A DNA stretch of 64,000 nt from Vanilla planifolia (taxonomy: Eukaryota; Streptophyta; Magnoliopsida; Asparagales; Orchidaceae), in contig CM043875.1 in the NCBI GenBank assembly GCA_023846275.1, positions 24,246,593 to 24,310,592 of the forward strand. The letters are read 5' to 3'. Position 1 is the first letter of the stretch, and the number at the start of each line of letters is the position of its first letter. Of this stretch, positions 52,690 through 64,000 are shown in pieces. The position numbers and the translations under genes are program-made. Under the pieces are notes generated by a model. The model searched no databases. It worked only from the letters and a program-made list of their open reading frames with translations, and was not told where the DNA came from.

Positions 52690-55270
52690 TTACACAAAAA
52701 TATCTAATATCAGGAATATATGAGCTTTTTGATTTGTTATATGGGGTTAAAGTATTCTCAAACATTGATATATGATTCGGATATTACTAATCAAAGATTA
52801 AAAAAGAAGATATTACAAGGACAATCCTTATGGTCAGATATGGTCTTGTTTGTGGTTTTTACATTTAGATTAACTAACACATTGGCTGCATTTATAAACT
52901 TGATGAATTGAGTATTCAAGCAGTGTATGGACAGCTTTGTTATAATGCTTATTGATGATATTCTAATGTATTCTATGAGTTCCTAAATGCATGCTAAAAA
53001 ACATGAATTTGGTACTGCAAAGGTTAAAAGAGAACCAACTCTATGCTAACTTCTCCAAAAAATAGTTTTTGGCTAACATGTGTCTCATTCTAGGAAAATA
53101 ATATCAATGACAGATTATTTATGGATGCTAAAAAGTGGTAATAATAGCTAAATGGCTTAGATCTACAAACATCATAAAAATCTAATTTTCTAGGTTTAAC
53201 TAGTTATTATAAGAAATTTGTTAAGAAATTCTCTTAAATTATAGTTCCCTTAATAAGATTAACTCAACAAGTAGTTTCTTTTTGAATGGACTTAAGATTA
53301 TGTGCATAGTTTCTAAATATTAAAGGAGAAAATAACATAAACACTTATTTTAGTATTACGTGAAAGTGCTGAAAATTTTTAAATATAAAATTGATGCATC
53401 ACTACAAGTGGTAGGTTGTGTCCAAATGCAAGATGATAAGATAATTTCTTATGTCTTCAAAAATTTATGTCATCATGAAAAGAATTATTCTATTCATGAT
53501 CTACATCTAACTATAATAATTTTTTCTTAAAGAGTTGGAGACATTAACTTTATGAGTTATGAATTTTAGTGTATTTAGATTATCAAAGTTTTAAGCACAT
53601 CTTCACAAAAAAACTCAATTTGAGATAAAGAAAATGATTAAAACTAATGAAATATTATGATTGAGAGACCATATATCACCCAAAATAAGTTAATGGCATG
53701 GCAGATGCCCTAAGTAGGAGAGCAAGTTTAAACAACATAATCTCAACCTTGGAAGAAGCATGGTTATACATGAAAATAAATCATCTAAGGTTGAATATTA
53801 TGTCTGTAACTAAAATAAAAGAAATTCAAAATTGGCAATATCACCAACATGGTTATAAAACGTTCATGATATTTAGGATAATGATGAGGAAGTGAAAAAA
53901 GTCAAGGCAAAAATCTTGGAAGGCCAAGAGTCTGACTTCAATCAAAATTAGAAAAATGGTATTCTTTACTTTAAGAATAAGAAATATATTTTTGCATAGG
54001 AAGATAAGATGTAGGTTTTATTAAGAGAAACACATGGAACAAAGTATAATATTCATCTTGAAATAACAAAAATATATTAAGATTTAAATAAATCATTTTG
54101 GTGGTTTAGTATGAAAAAACATCTAAAACTATATTAGCTATTGCTTTTTAATCTATAAGTTAAATAACAACATCAAAAGTTAGGTAGACTACTAAATACA
54201 TTCTTTGTACTTATATGGAAGCGAGAAAGGATATCTATGAACTTTGTGGTTGGGTTGCTTAAAATTAGTCAAGGATTTGATGTTATTTGGGTGATCATGG
54301 ATAGGTTAACCAAGTTAGACCACTTCTATCAATCAAAATCACACATACATTAGATAAATTTGCCAAATTATATTTAGACTAGGTAGTAATTGAGTGAAAA
54401 ATATCATATACGATTGGGATTCTAAATTCATATCATTATTTTGGAGAAAAGTACAAAATTCTATTGGGATGCAACTTCATTTTAAATAGTTTTCATTCTT
54501 ACATTGATGGTCAAATTAAGAAAATAATAAAAAATCTAGAAAATAATAAGTTTATATATTATATTTTAGTCAAATGTGGGTCATGTATTTGCCTCTGATT
54601 GAGTTCGCATATAACAATAGTTACTAGTCAAGCATAAAAAATATACCTTATGAAGCACTTTATAATACAAAGTGTCAATTACCCTTATGTTAGTACAAGA
54701 AATTAGAAAAATCGCTAGTAAGACCACAATTAATAATTAAAAGAACAAGTAAAGTACATTTGATCAAGAAAAATATCCAAAAGTCATAGGATCACCAAAG
54801 GAAGTACTATAACCCAAAACATAAGAAATGAAATTTCAAGTAGGGATTATGTGTTTCGTAAAGTAAGTCCTATGAGAGGTATTAATAGATTTAGAAAGAG
54901 AGAGAAGCCAAAATTGAGGTATATTGGATCATTTTAAAAAATTCAAAAGGATTGATGAGGATGCATACAACTTGGCTTTACCTTTAGCACTTGCTAGAGA
55001 TGCATTATACATTTCATTATTATGAAAATATGTGGTAGATTATAATTATGGTGGAGTATAATCACAATAACATGTAGCTACAACCTAATCTAAGTTATGA
55101 GAAAAGATAAGTATATTTTGGCATAAGAAATTAAATAGTTAAAAAAATAGCATTTCTATGCTTAAAGTTTAATGGGAAAATCAAATAGAACAAAAATTTA
55201 TTTAGTAGTTGAATGAAGAGATAGAAAAAGCATCCTCACTTATTCTAAATTTTAGGAATAAAATTCTACA
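52690..55270 (+). pseudogene. Gypsy pol: reverse transcriptase, RNase H, integrase, broken
   Basis: RT: ELFDLLYGVKVFSNIDI (about 52,720), FVVFTFRLTNTLAAFINLMN (52,850-52,910), then FVIMLIDDILMYSMSS, where the catalytic pair is intact as IDDI. RNase H ends with YHPK, MADALSRRASLNN at 53,698. Integrase: DSKFISLFWRKVQNSIGMQL (about 54,420-54,475; family SDRDxxFTSxFWxxL), LPLIEFAYNNSY (about 54,590-54,625), PYEALYNTKC. C-terminus: DEDAYNLALPLALARDALYI (about 54,955-55,015). Stops and frameshifts throughout. Closest in wording to Tekay/Del-type chromoviruses. Confidence 0.86.
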
Positions 55271-55280
55271 AAGGGAGGAA

Positions 55281-56406
55281 TGATAACATTCTGAGGTAAA
55301 ACAAATTATTGATTTGTTATTTTATATTTTGTTTCTAACTTTTTAAAATTATTTCAAATTATTTAATGTGGAAAAATTACTTTTTTAACAAAAGAGGGGT
55401 GCAACTACAAAAGGAGAGGACTTCAAATATTAAAGTACACAAACTTAGGAAACTATCGATACCAAATTCATAAAAATTGGATATCATGAAAAGGTTGAAC
55501 TTAAGGGAATAAGTATTTGTGAATTAATATTTTTAAAATAATTAGTATAAAAAATTATAAAAAATAGCAAAAAATGTCAAAAAAATCATAAAAGTTTTAT
55601 GACATATAGGACTCATGATGTATCTTATTTTAAAAATAGTTGAAAAATTTTTAAGAACCATTTGGATTGATAAATGCAAGATATTAGACAAGGGGAAAAG
55701 TAAATAATAAATGATTTATTAAGTTTTAATATTTTTTAAATATGTCTATAAGAAATTCTTAGGAAAGTTCCTAAAAGTATTTTCATTTTATTAAAAACTA
55801 AGATAAACAATCTATGTGATGATTTATTATTATTTTATTGAAACTATTTGGCTTATGTTGGTTTCTTAATATATTTGGTAAGATTCTTATGATGAATAAT
55901 ATTTTATGTGGATTACGTGCAAACTATATGTACAATTTACATTATAGTACATGAAAGTCAATGAGTAAGTAGTAAGAGAGGAAAAGAAAAGTAAATAATT
56001 TGCAAATCATATTATGTCAAAAGACCAAACATGGCTTTGTCAACAAAAAATGGAAATCAACGAAGGATTAATATTCTAGTGATAAGAGCTTACAAGGATA
56101 TCCTATGAAAGGGACAAGCATCTTTAGGGAAAACTAGTTCATGTAATGAGTTTTAGAAAAGGTTGCAACCTACCTTAAATCATGGAGCATCAACTTGTTT
56201 AGTCCAAATTTTTAGAGATGGAAGTTAAGTTACATAGAGCATGGGTTCTAAAATTTGGATGAAATCAAGGGATTAATAAAAAGAACAATGGATCAAGGGA
56301 TCCTCTTGAGTTAACTTACAAGTAATTAAGTGGTCAAGAGACTGTCATACAATTAAAGGATCAAGAAATCTAATTGATTTAAATTATAAACATGAAGAAA
56401 TAAGAG
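55281..56406 (+). repeat. Gypsy 3' LTR, proximal part (before copia-B insertion)
   Basis: Starts TGATAACATTCTGAGG right after the polypurine tract. It runs to about 56,406, where homology to the 5' LTR is interrupted within an A-rich stretch. Confidence 0.7.
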
Positions 56407-58510
56407 TGTGTGTGACTCCCATAAGATGGGGTGAATTGTAGGTTTTAAAATATCTTTGTTATGTTTAAGACTTTTAGATTATATTTATTTTTAAAAAAAA
56501 ATTTATGAAATAATTTTATTTTTTAAAAAAATCTTGATATTAGAATATATATATATATATATATATATAATTTTTTAATTTTTATAATGAATAAAAAAAT
56601 AAAAATAAAAACTAAAAAAGTACAAAATTTTTAGTAGCTTTATTAATACTAGAACTTATGTCAACCCTCAAACGAGGTTAAGAAAAACATTACTACTAAG
56701 AAAATTATAATTTAAAGTTTTTCTTACGATTCACCTTCTACTTACTATAATTTGTAGGTTCAACTATGACCTAGCTCTTTATGAGCTCAAACCCAATTAG
56801 GTTTTTTAACGAGATTAAATTGAACTAAAATTTTCATAAATATCTAACTACCCAATTCTAAAAGAAAAAACAAAAATATAATGAGAAAAATATTTTGATA
56901 AAAAGTGTACAAAAGTTTGTATGATTTTTTGAGAATAAAAATAAGGCATAAAAGGCTCAAAATAATGAAGAGAAATAAGAAAATGAAAGCTTAGAGGGTT
57001 TATGCTTAGTTAGTAGAAGAATTTGATATTTTTGAGTAATACTAAGTCATAAAATGTTGTCAAGAGATTTCACACCAAAGGAGTAGCATTTACCACTTTT
57101 TTAAGATCTTAAAATATTGTTAACATTCATTAGTAATTTTATTCATAAAGGTTTGTTTTCATAGAATAATTTTGATCATAACTATTAGAAAGTCAAGAAA
57201 AAAATACTTTCATAGGCTACTGCCAAATAACTTAAAAAATCCCTTCCATAGCTTCTATAATGACTCAAATAATGGATTAAAAAAGCCATTATGCAAGATC
57301 AACTAGAGTCATTGGATTTGATCAGAGAAGATTTGGACCATTGGACCAACGAATGTAAATGCAAATGAAGTATGGATAGTCGAATCATGAAGGATTAGAT
57401 TCAAGTCATCCAATCATGTAAGATAAGATTTAGATTGTTTGATTCATCAATTCATCAATAGGAAATGTATGAATGATCTGAATTATAAGATTCAAAATTG
57501 AGAGATCTGGGTCATCCAAGTGAAGGATAGATCATTTGAAAAAGTTAAAATTAGTCAAAGCCATCTGATTAAATTAGACAAGATTTTGGTCTTCCGAATT
57601 TGAGCCTTGAAAGAATGCCTACAAGGGTGTGAAAGCTCCATCATCCAAGTGATGATCGGATGTTGAGAAATAACTCACAAGACATTACTTTAGGGCTAAC
57701 GTTGGAATGATTTATTTTCACATTGCTAAATAACTTAATATTTAGTACTTTATAAAAGAATTTGTGCACTTATAGGTTAAGATGAAACATAGGGTTGGCT
57801 CCCCCTTTGTGTGTTTGGGATTTCATCATTTAGGTCACTTGTATGCATATAAGTTTAACATGATTACGGGTTTGACCTGACCCACTATATACTTTGTTCA
57901 AGTTTTGTCTAGCTTGATATTTTCATTACTCTATTTGATTTTAGGATTACAACCTAACTAAGTTTGTGCCTATCCTAACTTGGTTTTAGTTGGTCTCTTA
58001 ACCTGAGGCTTCCCATGCTCACTTATGCTTGTTCAGTTTGAGTGCTTTGCACTTGGAACATGCTTGAGGTTTTGGCTGAGAATATCTATATATTTTTTAT
58101 TTTTTTAATTATGAAAAATTAATAAAATATTTTTTTATTAATTTTTATTTTTCCAATTCAACCAAAATTTAATAAATGACTTAACATGAAATTTGGCTAA
58201 AATATATAAATAAAATTTAACTAAACTATAGTGATTAAAAGAGGTTATTTAGATTAGTTAAATGAGTGAGAATAGAATCCTAGATGCTTCTTAATTCAAG
58301 AAAGAGATTAAATAATTCAAATGCTTAAGTTGGATATGAAAGTGATATGAATTGAGGGTTTTGCCTTATGATTAATAATTAACAAGTTAATATTCTATTT
58401 TATAGTAAAAAAAAACATTTTTAAAGTTGATGTGCATGGTTTTAATTCTTAAAGTTTGTTGAAGAAGCATATTAGAATAAAATACTAAATATTTATGACT
58501 TTACTCATCA
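56407..58510 (-). repeat. copia-B 3' LTR
   Basis: Left copy. Shared landmarks with the right copy: CATAAGAT opening, AGCTCAAxCCCAATTxG, AAGAGATTTxACACCA, CAAGATCAACTAGAGTCATT, GACCTGACCCACTATATACT and AAATATTTATGACTT near the end. It contains a 25-bp (TA)n at 56,545-56,569. Confidence 0.88.
56545..56569. repeat. (AT)n microsatellite, 25 bp, in copia-B 3' LTR
   Basis: Alternating A and T; the corresponding point of the right LTR, near 61,440, has only TATATATAA. Confidence 0.95.
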
Positions 58511-58829
58511 ATTACAAAGATAACTTAATAATCTCTCCCTCTTAATGATGATAAGACAACTATTTAAGTAAAAATATAGCAAGTAAAAACATAGTTTTTA
58601 GAAAGATTTTAAGAGATGTTAAAAATAAAAAATATATGCTTTCACTTACTTCTTACTCCTCCTTACTATATGCTTTCCCTTATTTTGTGACTATTCTAAA
58701 TTTTATCTAAATTATGATCAATCTTTTCCTTTGACATCATCAAACTAGAGAAACAATTTAGATAATAACTATTGTACTTAATAGTTGTCTTAAGGAATGA
58801 AATAATTCGAGTTAAAGAGGTTTTTCTAA

Positions 58830-59200
58830 TTGAAGAGGTTTTGCAAATATATCAACCGAGTCTTACTTTTAAGGTAAACATTTCAATTCTACTAATCTTT
58901 CAATAACATGATCTCTAATAAAGTGATATCTTATCTCTTTATGATTTTTTTATATTGATAAAGTTGATCATATACCCTTAACAATAAGCTTAGTCTTGTC
59001 TCCAATAGTTACTTTATTTTCATATAGTTTATTTTTGAATATTTATTTAGCTCCAATCAATTTTTGATAACTAAGTCTAAGAACTAATTCTTATATGTAA
59101 TGTCTTTCAAGTCTATCTAACTATTAATCAATGGCATCAACCCATACCCTTAAGGGCTTCTTCAATAAATATTGGTTCTATGAAAGATACAGATGTATGA
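58830..59200 (-). pseudogene. copia-B pol remnants: pre-RT block joined to RNase H end
   Basis: About 59,200-59,040 on minus reads EPIFIEEALKGMG, the family's EPxxxxEALxDxxW block just before RT. About 58,990-58,830 reads KNHKEIRYHFIRDHVIERLV and then SVDIFAKPL, the family's KHIDxRYHFLRDHV and ADIFTKPL near the end of pol. The two lie about 50-100 bp apart, so most of RT and RNase H was lost in one deletion. Confidence 0.75.
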
Positions 59201-59899
59201 TGATTAGTTTCTCTCATAAAAACTCAAGTTTTAGCTCATTGATTAGCATATCATTTAATTGATCCATATGGATTTTGGCACTACCAAACTCAAGGTAATT
59301 GTTGACTAGCTTTTTCTCTATATTCTTTCTTGTTAAATTTCTTTTTTAATTCAATTTTAGGTTCATCAATGATTCTATCTAGTCATAAAATTTTTATTAA
59401 TTATTTTTGTAATTGACTCGTCAAACACTACATGTGTTGATGTTTGTTTTTTGCATATTTTTTATTAAATTCCTAAGTTAACTATGATTTAACTATAAGT
59501 TATAAAACTCAATATATTTTCATTCTTAATAACAAATTATAGAATCATCCAATCATATTTTATCAAAGAATGTCATGGAGGAATTATGGTCTTGACTTGC
59601 TCACAATATTTGAATTCATCATGCAATAATAGTATATATTGATTAACAAGTTTTAAATAATCAATATTATTTAATACTTAGTAAGTCTAAAAAGATTTGA
59701 CATTTTAACCTAAGCTAAACAAGCTAGAGACTATAAATATTTTGCAAGTGAGTCATACCAATAGATCCTAAATATGGAGACTTACCTACAAATCTACATG
59801 AGCTTTAAATTTAAAAACCGAAATCATGTTGGGTTCAATAGTGATAGGGTGTGGATGTTGTGATTTTATAAATAAATTTCTAAATTTTATTTTCTTAGG

Positions 59900-60673
59900 A
59901 ATCGACTCATATTTATAATGTTGTAGATTTATAGATTTTTTAATTTGGTAATCTAATGTAAGATATCAAAATTTAGAACAATAATTACATATAACATGAG
60001 ATTTAACATGATAATTAGATGTATACAAAGAAGTCATAGATGATGCATTGAACACATTGATAAATGATTTTTTCAATCTATACTTATAAAACAAACATAT
60101 ATTATTTCTTATCACATGGTTGAAGGATGAAGCATGTTTAAGCACATGTGAAGTATTCAAGTAAACATTACTCTTGTTCACATGATTAAATGAAGTAGCA
60201 TATAAAGATACATGTGAATGATTACAAATAGATACATGATAAAATATACTAACATACTTATTTTTAGAATATGTATTTTTTTCAAGTAAATCAAATTTTA
60301 TTAGTTTTTCTTTAAGCACAGAATTTTCTTTTCTTAAATTATCATTCTCTAATTTTAAACAATCATTTATGCTTAGAAATTTATATTCACATTCTTTATT
60401 TGATACTTTCAAATATGAAATATTAGAAATATGATAATAAAGTTGATTAGTTAAGAAAATATTTTTCTCTTTAAGTGCATCACATTATTCATAAAATTTA
60501 ACTATTCTAGATTCATATTTGGCACAAACTTTTTTAAGATCATCATACATATTAATTAATTTTTTGTACTCATGAACTAATTCATAATAATTTGATATTT
60601 CATCATAAGATTCAAAAGTAAACTCATGGCTAGAATTAAAAGTACTTAATAAAAGTCTATCACTATGATTCAT
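59900..60673 (-). pseudogene. copia-B gag, C-terminal part, nearly open
   Basis: Two open stretches, 60,673-60,485 and 60,412-59,966. The first reads MNHSDRLLLSTFNSSHEFTF and continues with YKKLINMYDDLKK. The second has a heptad-like coiled coil (CLKLENDNLRKENSVLKEKL) and ends at VICNYCSKF, where a stop falls on the zinc-knuckle Gly. Translation beyond the stop gives YLTLDYQIKK, so His and the last Cys of Cx2Cx4Hx4C are both Tyr. Long coiled-coil gag before the knuckle is usual in large plant copia lineages. Confidence 0.75.
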
Positions 60674-61277
60674 CTCTAAATTGAGTTTTTTTCTTCTCTT
60701 CTTTCTTCTTATGAATCATCTCTTTCTTGTCATGCCCAATATCTTAAGATTCATTCTCACTATAGAGTTTGTCTAATTCCTACATCATTTAGAAATAAGT
60801 TGTAGCCATACATATTGTCACACCAATTTCTTTAGACAACACACAAAATAAGTAATTCATTCTTTTAGCATTTAATTGAACTAACATTCTTGATGTATTA
60901 TTTCCATCATAGAGAATAAAAAAGATGAACAAAAGATCCTATAAATCATTATCAATCTTCTGAATAAAATTTTTAAAAGGTATTTTTTTAAATAAGAAAA
61001 ATTTTCATCTTTAAATATTGAAGGATGACATGATGAAATCTTTCACCTAAAGTTTTACAAATGTCAACTATAAGTGAAGTCATCGTTAAACAATTAAATA
61101 AAATAAGCACATTAGTAAAACCATGTAATTTAATAATAAAGTAAAATGATAGGATTGTAATTGATATTATGAAACAACAAAATTAGCAAACAATTAGAAT
61201 TAAAAACACAATTAATTTGTACAAACAAATGAAGTTTATCTTAGTGATTTTACTAATTTAGTGTAGGAAACTCTCTT

Positions 61278-61285
61278 TGATACCA
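61278..61285 (-). other. copia-B primer-binding site (initiator Met tRNA)
   Basis: TGGTATCA on minus, continuing AAGAGAG, next to the LTR edge at 61,293. Consensus for plant elements is TGGTATCAGAGC. Confidence 0.8.
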
Positions 61286-61292
61286 ATTAAAG

Positions 61293-62944
61293 TGTATGCA
61301 AATCTCATAAGATATGGGTATATTATTGGTCTTAAAATATTTTTGATATTTTTATTATTTTAAAATTATATTTATTTTTTAAAAATTATTTATAAAATTA
61401 ATTTTATTTTTGTAAAATACCTTGATATTGAAATTTTTATATATAATTATTTTTATTTTTATTATTTAAAAAATAAACATAAAAAATAAAAAATTATATC
61501 AAAATTTTTAGGTTGTTTTTTTCAAACTAGAAGTTACAACCACCCTCAATTGTTCTTAGAAAAACACTACTATTGAGAAAATTATAACATGTGATTTTTT
61601 TTTATATTCTCCTCTGACGTACTAACTTTTATGGGTTAAAAAATAATCCAGGCTTTTGCAAGCTCAACTCTAACTCGATTTTTTAACAAAAAGAAACCAA
61701 ACTTGAGTTTTCACAAATGTCAAACCCCCAACCCAAAATGAAAAACAAAAATACAATAAGAAAATCTTTTCTATAAAAATGTATAACATTTCTTATGCTT
61801 GTTTAAGAATAAAAATACAAAACAATAAGCTCAAAATAATGAAAAGAAATAAGCAAATGAAAGCTTCGAGGGTTTAGGCTTAGCTAAAAGAATTTGGCAT
61901 TTTTAAGTAGTACTAAGTCGTAAAGTACTATCAAGAGATTTTACACCAGAGGAGTGTGACACAACTTCTTTAAGAACTTAAAGTATTGTTCATGTTAATT
62001 AGCCATTGCATTCATAATTGTTGGAGTTTTTATCAAAATATTTTGATCACAGCTATTATAAAGTAAAAAAAAGCACTTTCATAGGCTGTTATGAAACAAC
62101 TTAAAAAATCTCTTCTAAACAACTTCTAGGATGACTCAAATAACAAATATGAAAATAGTCGTTATCCAGGATCAACTAGAATCATTGGATCTAATTAAAA
62201 AAAGATCTAGATCATCACATCAACAAATATAAATGAGGATGAATTATGGATGATTAGATCATGGAGGATTAGATCTAGGTCATCCAATCATGTCAAATGA
62301 GATCTAGAATATTTGATTCATTAACAACAAATATAAGAATGATCTTAATTATAGGATTCAAAATGGAGAGGTCAAAGTCTTTCTAATAAAGGGTAGATTA
62401 TTTGAAAATATGGAATCAATCAAACTCGTCTAATTAAATTAGACAAGATATTGGTCATCCAAACTTGAGCCTTGAACAAATGCCTATAAATGTGTGCAAG
62501 CTTCACCATCCGATTGATAATTAGATTTTGAGAAATAACTCACAAGGTATTGGTTTTAGGCTAGCATTAGAATGAATTTTAGTCTTAGATTGTCAAAAAA
62601 CTTATTGTTTAACGCTTTATAATAAAATTTGGGCATCTATAGATCAAGCCAAAATAAGGAGTTGGATCTCCATTATGTGCTTGGAATTTCATCACTTGGG
62701 CCACTAGTTTGCATACAAGTTTAACATAATTATGGGTCTGACTCGACCCACTGCATACTTTGTTCAAGTTTTGGCCATTTTCTTTGCCTTACTTTATCTG
62801 AGTTTAGGACTACACACCCTAACTAAGTTTGAGCCCATCCTAACTTGCCTCCAATTGGTCTCCTAACCTGAGGCTTCCTAGGTCAACTCGAGCTTGGTTA
62901 GCTCATGAGCTTTGAACTTAGGGCATGCTTGACCTTTTAGCTTA

Positions 62945-63020
<76 letters not shown>

Positions 63021-63503
63021 GAAAATTTAATATAATTATTTTGTTAGTTTTTATTTTTCTAATTAAACCAAAATTTAACAATTAACCTAACATAAAATTT
63101 GGATAAGATTCATAAGTAAAATTTAACCAAATTATAGTAATTGAAAGAGATGATTATAGTTGATTGAATGAGTAAGAATAGAATCTTATATGTTTTCAAT
63201 CAAGGAAATAATTGAATAATTTGAATACATAAGTTTGATTTGAATATCATTTGAATTGAGAGATGTGTATTATGATTAATAATCAACAAGCTAATTTTTT
63301 ATTTTATAACAAAAAAGAAAATATTTTTAAAGTTAATGTGTATGTCTTCAATCCTTGAAGCTTAATGAATACTCTAAGATGTTTTGAAAATTGCTAATTT
63401 ATCTTCTTCAAAAGTGCTTGGCTTATTCTTTATAATTAAACCTAAATCACACTAAATAAATTCATTAAAGCAAAATTCTAAATATTTATGACTTGATTTA
63501 TCA
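61293..63503 (-). repeat. copia-B 5' LTR
   Basis: Right copy. It starts TGTATGCAAATCTCATAAG and ends GACTTGATTTATCA. About 107 bp longer than the left copy, partly through a (TA)n run at 62,947-63,015. Confidence 0.88.
62947..63015. repeat. (AT)n microsatellite, 69 bp, in copia-B 5' LTR
   Basis: Uninterrupted. The matching site in the left LTR, 58,082-58,096, has only ATATCTATATATT. Confidence 0.97.
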
Positions 63504-64000
63504 AACATAAGGGTGAAATAGCAAAACAAATAAGAAGTCAAGGGACCTTTTATAAAGCAAGTGAAACTTGTAAAATTAAAGCATAAGAAATGGTATACAG
63601 TTGGTTAACATTCTTTGTAAACATTCTTTGTTAACATTCTTTATTAACATTCTTTGTTAACATGCTTTTACATTATGTTATACACATGGATGTGATGTGC
63701 AAATTTTATATAGTGATATTTACTTGATGATAAAAATGTTATAGTTATTAGATTTATATAGTTATTCAATCAATGCTTCAGTTTTATCTATATATTAAGA
63801 ATATAATATGACACATCACATGATGTTGACCTAATTGTGTGTTGTATTGCATAAAGACTATATAGATTAGTTTACTATGACTATTTTTGCATGTGTTTTT
63901 TATAAATAGCATTGATGTACATTATAAGACTCTAAAGGAACATTGAGAGCATGTGGTTGTCGATTCACTAATTTATTTACCTTTATCTTGACTTAGTTAT
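63504..64000 (+). repeat. Gypsy 3' LTR, distal part (after copia-B), cut by window end
   Basis: Resumes homology to the gypsy 5' LTR (51,660-52,140): AACTTGTAAAATTAAAGCAT against AAATTATAAAATTAAAGATT, and CACATGGATGTGATGTGCAA against CATATGGACGTGATGTGCCA. It ends with ATTTATTTACCTTTATCTTG, matching 52,100-52,120. About 200 bp of LTR should lie beyond the window. Confidence 0.75.
63605..63670. repeat. Short tandem repeat, 13-14-bp unit
   Basis: TTAACATTCTTTGT-like units repeated about five times. The 5' LTR has one such unit at about 51,780 (CTAACATTCTTGGT), so the array grew in this copy. Confidence 0.9.

Larger units (their letters stand above)
51550..56406 (+). mobile_element. Ty3/gypsy element (chromovirus-like), left part of a nested pair
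   Basis: Plus-strand order is a truncated 5' LTR (51,550-52,340), a primer-binding site TGGTATCA (52,345-52,352), about 340 bp of unassigned interior, then RT, RNase H and integrase (52,690-55,270), a polypurine tract AAAGGGAGGAA (55,270-55,280) and a 3' LTR starting TGATAACATTC at 55,281. That LTR is broken at about 56,406 by copia-B and resumes at 63,504. Gag and protease are absent, presumably deleted. RT before integrase defines Ty3/gypsy. Confidence 0.85.
56407..63503 (-). mobile_element. copia-B: internally deleted Ty1/copia element nested in the gypsy LTR
   Basis: Two direct LTRs of 2.1-2.2 kb (56,407-58,510 and 61,293-63,503) flank only 2.8 kb. Minus orientation is given by a primer site TGGTATCA (61,285-61,278) at the right LTR and a purine tract AAGAGGGAGAG (58,543-58,533) near the left LTR. 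Inside, on minus: gag (60,673-59,900), a pre-RT block (about 59,200-59,040) and an RNase H end (about 58,990-58,830). Integrase core and most of RT are deleted. Layout and LTR length suggest a SIRE/Maximus-like lineage, which is inference. Confidence 0.82.

Noticed and set aside
52690..55270. Endogenous plant pararetrovirus
   Set aside because: RT and RNase H are followed by a recognisable integrase and flanked by LTRs with primer site and purine tract, which is Ty3/gypsy; no movement or coat protein motif seen.
51550..63670. tRNA genes suggested by TGGTATCA matches
   Set aside because: These are retrotransposon primer-binding sites next to LTR edges; no cloverleaf or internal A/B boxes around them.

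Overview
This window is nuclear DNA of a flowering plant, most likely a monocot. The evidence is one intact AP2/ERF gene with very GC-rich codons, one intact intronless PPR gene, and otherwise a deep pile of plant retrotransposon debris in strongly AT-rich sequence: L1-type LINEs with a plant RNase H domain, Ty1/copia, Ty3/gypsy, and short gag-only LTR elements. I cannot name the species.

Layout. 1-3.5 kb: a GC-rich L1-type LINE on the minus strand (LINE-A), cut by the window edge inside its reverse transcriptase. 3.7-6.9 kb: an older AT-rich LINE on the plus strand (LINE-B). 7.8-8.7 kb: the 3' end of a further LINE on minus (LINE-C). 10.5-13.7 kb: a gag-only LTR element on minus (TR-GAG-1). 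13.7-15.9 kb: unclassified repeat. 15.9-21 kb: a decayed Ty1/copia element on minus (copia-A). 24.15-25.99 kb: two Ty3/gypsy pol fragments on plus, separated by a 562-bp near-perfect palindrome. 26.0-29.25 kb: a second gag-only LTR element of the same family, on plus (TR-GAG-2). 30.5-36.5 kb: a nearly full-length L1-type LINE on minus (LINE-D) bounded by a perfect 15-bp direct repeat. 38.4-39.0 kb: the ERF repressor gene. 40.4-43 kb: LTR-like sequence rich in tandem repeats. 43.2-44.6 kb: an unclassified repeat related to the one at 13.7-15 kb. 48.8-50.6 kb: the PPR gene on minus. 51.5-64 kb: a gypsy element on plus whose 3' LTR was split by a copia element on minus (copia-B, 56.4-63.5 kb).

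Only two genes look functional. The ERF protein is a predicted nuclear transcriptional repressor (AP2 domain plus C-terminal EAR motif). The PPR protein is a predicted organellar RNA-binding protein. They do not form a pathway together. All other coding sequence belongs to transposons and carries stops and frameshifts. GC-rich islands coincide with the two genes and with LINE-A and LINE-D; the other elements are AT-rich and far more decayed. I found no tRNA, rRNA, CRISPR or host gene cluster, and no undescribed biological system that I can defend. The points most worth checking are the inverted pair of gag-only elements, the palindrome sitting exactly where a gypsy LTR should begin, and the dated nesting at 51.5-64 kb. 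Element boundaries were aligned by eye and may be off by 10-50 bp unless a perfect repeat or TG/CA end is quoted.
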